From: Spirochaetaceae bacterium
GTDB taxonomy: Bacteria > Spirochaetota > Spirochaetia > Treponematales > Treponemataceae
Assembly: GCA_031272345.1 (NCBI GenBank)
Contig: JAISTZ010000016.1
Coordinates: 1-12,652 of the forward strand
Direction of reading: 5' to 3'
Length of the DNA stretch: 12,652 nucleotides
Under the pieces are notes generated by a model. The model was given only the letters and a program-made list of their open reading frames with translations. It was not told the DNA's origin and did no database searches. Position numbers and translations under genes: made by a program. Positions 11,391 to 12,652 of the stretch are shown here, in pieces. Numbering within the stretch: the stretch's first letter is position 1; every line of letters begins with the position of its first letter.

Positions 11391-11723
11391 ATGACCGCAG
11401 TCCAACAGTTCGCCGAAATCGGCGCCGACCGCCGCAGTTTGCGGCTGGAAAAGCCCCTGCCGGAAAATATCCCCTGCGGAAAAGCGCGGGTAGAAATACG
11501 CTTTATTGTCTTGCCGGAGCCGGAGCCGCCGCATGTTTCCGCTCATGCCGCTGCCTGGCGGGAATTCCTTGATGCCCTTGACAAGATTGACGGTGAACCC
11601 CTCGGTGAACTGCCGCCGCGCATTGGCAACTGGGGGAAAATCCTTGCGGAGTACGAAGCGATGCCGCCGCTCGTATGCGACGATATGCCGCCGCGCCTCA
11701 GTTTGCGGGAATTGCCGCTGTGA
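11391..11723 (+). CDS. 110-residue protein of unknown function, possibly antitoxin-like
   Basis: The start at ATG 11391 is supported by a strong promoter that ends six bases before it. An upstream continuation of the frame runs only through repeats. The product is acidic and proline-rich. It begins MTAVQQFAEIGADRRSLRLE and continues with IPCGKARVEIRFIVLPEPEPP, then a helix-like AAAWREFLDALDKID and GNWGKILAEYEAMPPL. From memory, the opening pattern (a short VQ strand, a D/N-RR-L strand, then IP-GKARVEI) resembles the N-terminal part of small treponemal proteins found beside toxin genes. No toxin gene lies downstream: the next 265 bases are C-rich and non-coding. It may be an orphan antitoxin or an unrelated lineage-specific protein. 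Confidence 0.55.
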   Translation: MTAVQQFAEIGADRRSLRLEKPLPENIPCGKARVEIRFIVLPEPEPPHVSAHAAAWREFLDALDKIDGEPLGELPPRIGNWGKILAEYEAMPPLVCDDMPPRLSLRELPL

Positions 11724-11988
11724 AAGGTTCGCCGAACTCGACCGGGCGATCGCCCTCTATGTGTTCCTGAAGCGACAGGGCATCACAGGCCCTTTCCCGC
11801 AAGCCCGTTTGACCCGCCCCCCTGCCGCCTTCTCCCGCTGCAAAGACCCGCCCCGCGCTGCCAAAATCCTGCCGCCCACCCTCGGTAGACTCCTGTCCCC
11901 CCGTCCCCACCGCCTTTCGGTGACAAGGACTGTATTGTTATGCCTGGGGTTACTCGCCAAAGCAAGGCCCCACCGTCCGGGGTGGATG
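11724..11988. other. C-rich gene-free stretch
   Basis: The + strand here is strongly enriched in C and pyrimidine tracts (for example several runs of five or six C near 11815-11822 and 11916-11921). Open frames cross it on both strands, but their predicted proteins are Arg/Pro/Gly-rich with no motif, as expected from skewed composition. I see no tRNA-like fold, no clear hairpin with a T tract and no promoter. It may be decayed sequence or an element boundary. Confidence 0.5.
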
Positions 11989-12651
11989 TCAGCGCCAGTC
12001 GGCAAGGCACAGGCTGCGGGCGGTTCGTGTGCAGACGGAGTTTTTTCCCGTATACTTTGTCTCGCGGTATACGCCTGCAAAGCGGTAGGCATATTCCCCC
12101 AGAGCGTTTTGTTCCCTCGCGAAAATGGCGCGTTCTATATCCGGGTTATTAACCTTTGGGTCTGTGGGCCAAATGCCTTCTCCCTGGTATTCAGACAACA
12201 ACGTGTCCCTGTTTGGTCCGAAGGTGTTATGCCAGTTACTTTCGAGTTTCGTATCCATGCGAGGGAACCATACAAATCGTTTGCCGCCGAAAAAGAAAGT
12301 ACATTTCCCGAAATGCACAAAACCTTCTTTGTAATTCTTGCCGAAAAGGCCGTTCATCGTGTCAACGGTGCTGTTGAATGTAATGTCGTCGTCCACGGAA
12401 AGCACGCCGCGCTCGCAAATTTTCGCAAGTTTCTTGCGATGCGATTCGTCATCATCCCAGATGAGCGGGTCTCCGGTTTCCCGGCGGAGCGTTACTATCT
12501 TTGCTTTGATGAGGCTCACCACATCGTCAATCTGCTGATGAATGTCTTCGATGCCGAGTTTTTTACCGCTCTCTTTTTCGGCTTCCCAGATTTCAAAGAT
12601 ACTGATGTCTGAAACGGCGTTCCTGATGTCCTCTTTGCGTGCCTTGTCCCA
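11989..12651 (-). CDS. C-terminal 220 residues of an unrecognised protein (5' end outside window)
   Basis: An open frame enters from the right edge on the minus strand (first full codon at 12651) and ends at TGA 11989. A GTG at 12522 is in the middle of continuous protein-like sequence, so it is not the start. The visible part begins WDKARKEDIRNAVSDIS. It has a helical, charged stretch (about residues 10-70), then an aromatic-rich segment with GKCTFFFGGKRFVWFPRM, then NTFGPNRDTLLSEYQGEGIWP and GEYAYRFAGVYRETK. There is no membrane segment. I do not recognise the family. The Y-x-F-x-GVYR ending reminds me of C-termini in some uncharacterised restriction-related proteins, which is a weak memory only. 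The last ~17 residues (after YTGKN) look less protein-like and may have been altered. GC content is lower than in the core genes, consistent with accessory DNA. Confidence 0.6.
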   Translation of the reverse strand, partial: WDKARKEDIRNAVSDISIFEIWEAEKESGKKLGIEDIHQQIDDVVSLIKAKIVTLRRETGDPLIWDDDESHRKKLAKICERGVLSVDDDITFNSTVDTMNGLFGKNYKEGFVHFGKCTFFFGGKRFVWFPRMDTKLESNWHNTFGPNRDTLLSEYQGEGIWPTDPKVNNPDIERAIFAREQNALGEYAYRFAGVYRETKYTGKNSVCTRTARSLCLADWR

Positions 12652-12652
12652 G

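Noticed and set aside
11012..11392. Minus-strand frame across the repeat cluster
   Set aside because: Its sequence is translated palindromic repeat plus the wrong frame of purM. This is a familiar spurious product of such repeats.
11506..12612. + strand frame (368 codons) over the right end
   Set aside because: It starts inside the 11391 gene in another frame and crosses the C-rich stretch. The minus strand at 11989-12651 looks far more protein-like.

Overview
The window looks like chromosomal DNA from a GC-rich spirochaete, most likely a Treponema relative. This is inferred from remembered gene-family resemblance and not from a marker gene. The supports are a short FlgM-like peptide beside yraN, a signal-peptide beta-barrel protein, and a right-end gene that resembles small proteins common in termite-gut treponemes. 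Most of the window is dense and GC-rich. The first ~250 bases and the last ~900 differ in composition and look accessory.

Layout. The tail of an unknown gene (to 161) is followed on the + strand by a stand-alone GtrA membrane protein (278-685), a putative outer-membrane beta-barrel protein (741-1556) and an aldo/keto reductase with a cysteine-rich iron-sulfur tail (1565-2575). Converging on these is the minus-strand glycogen synthase glgA (2615-4078). Upstream of glgA lies a tightly coupled minus-strand trio: yraN (4842-5234), a 56-residue FlgM-like peptide (4675-4845) and a basic protein with a possible zinc site (4173-4673). Divergent from yraN is a polyprenol-phosphate-sugar synthase fused to a GtrA domain (5332-6441).

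The minus strand from 11145 down to 6406 reads as one long gene string: purM, purN, the three AmmeMemoRadiSam genes (Memo-like B, AMMECR1-like A, radical SAM), then a TatD-family hydrolase. The purine pair overlaps by ATGA. The AmmeMemoRadiSam trio has its own promoter inside the end of purN. Its biochemical role is unresolved in the literature I know of.

Right of purM are a palindromic repeat cluster (11198-11347), a 110-residue unknown protein (11391-11723), a C-rich gene-free stretch (11724-11988), and the 3' part of an unrecognised minus-strand gene running off the window (from 12651).

The most notable signals are the following. Four genes (yraN, the Memo gene, purM and 11391-11723) have sigma-70-like promoters, three with 17-base and one with 16-base spacers, that place the start of transcription at or within 3 bases of the start codon, and none has a Shine-Dalgarno site. 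Three others have leaders of only about 11-13 bases. The tatD gene appears to begin with ACG. An A11 run in the beta-barrel gene meets an immediate stop if one A is added. The radical SAM protein ends before its family's usual C-terminal cysteine segment. A 19-base element recurs just after two stop codons. I found no tRNA, rRNA, CRISPR array or transposase.
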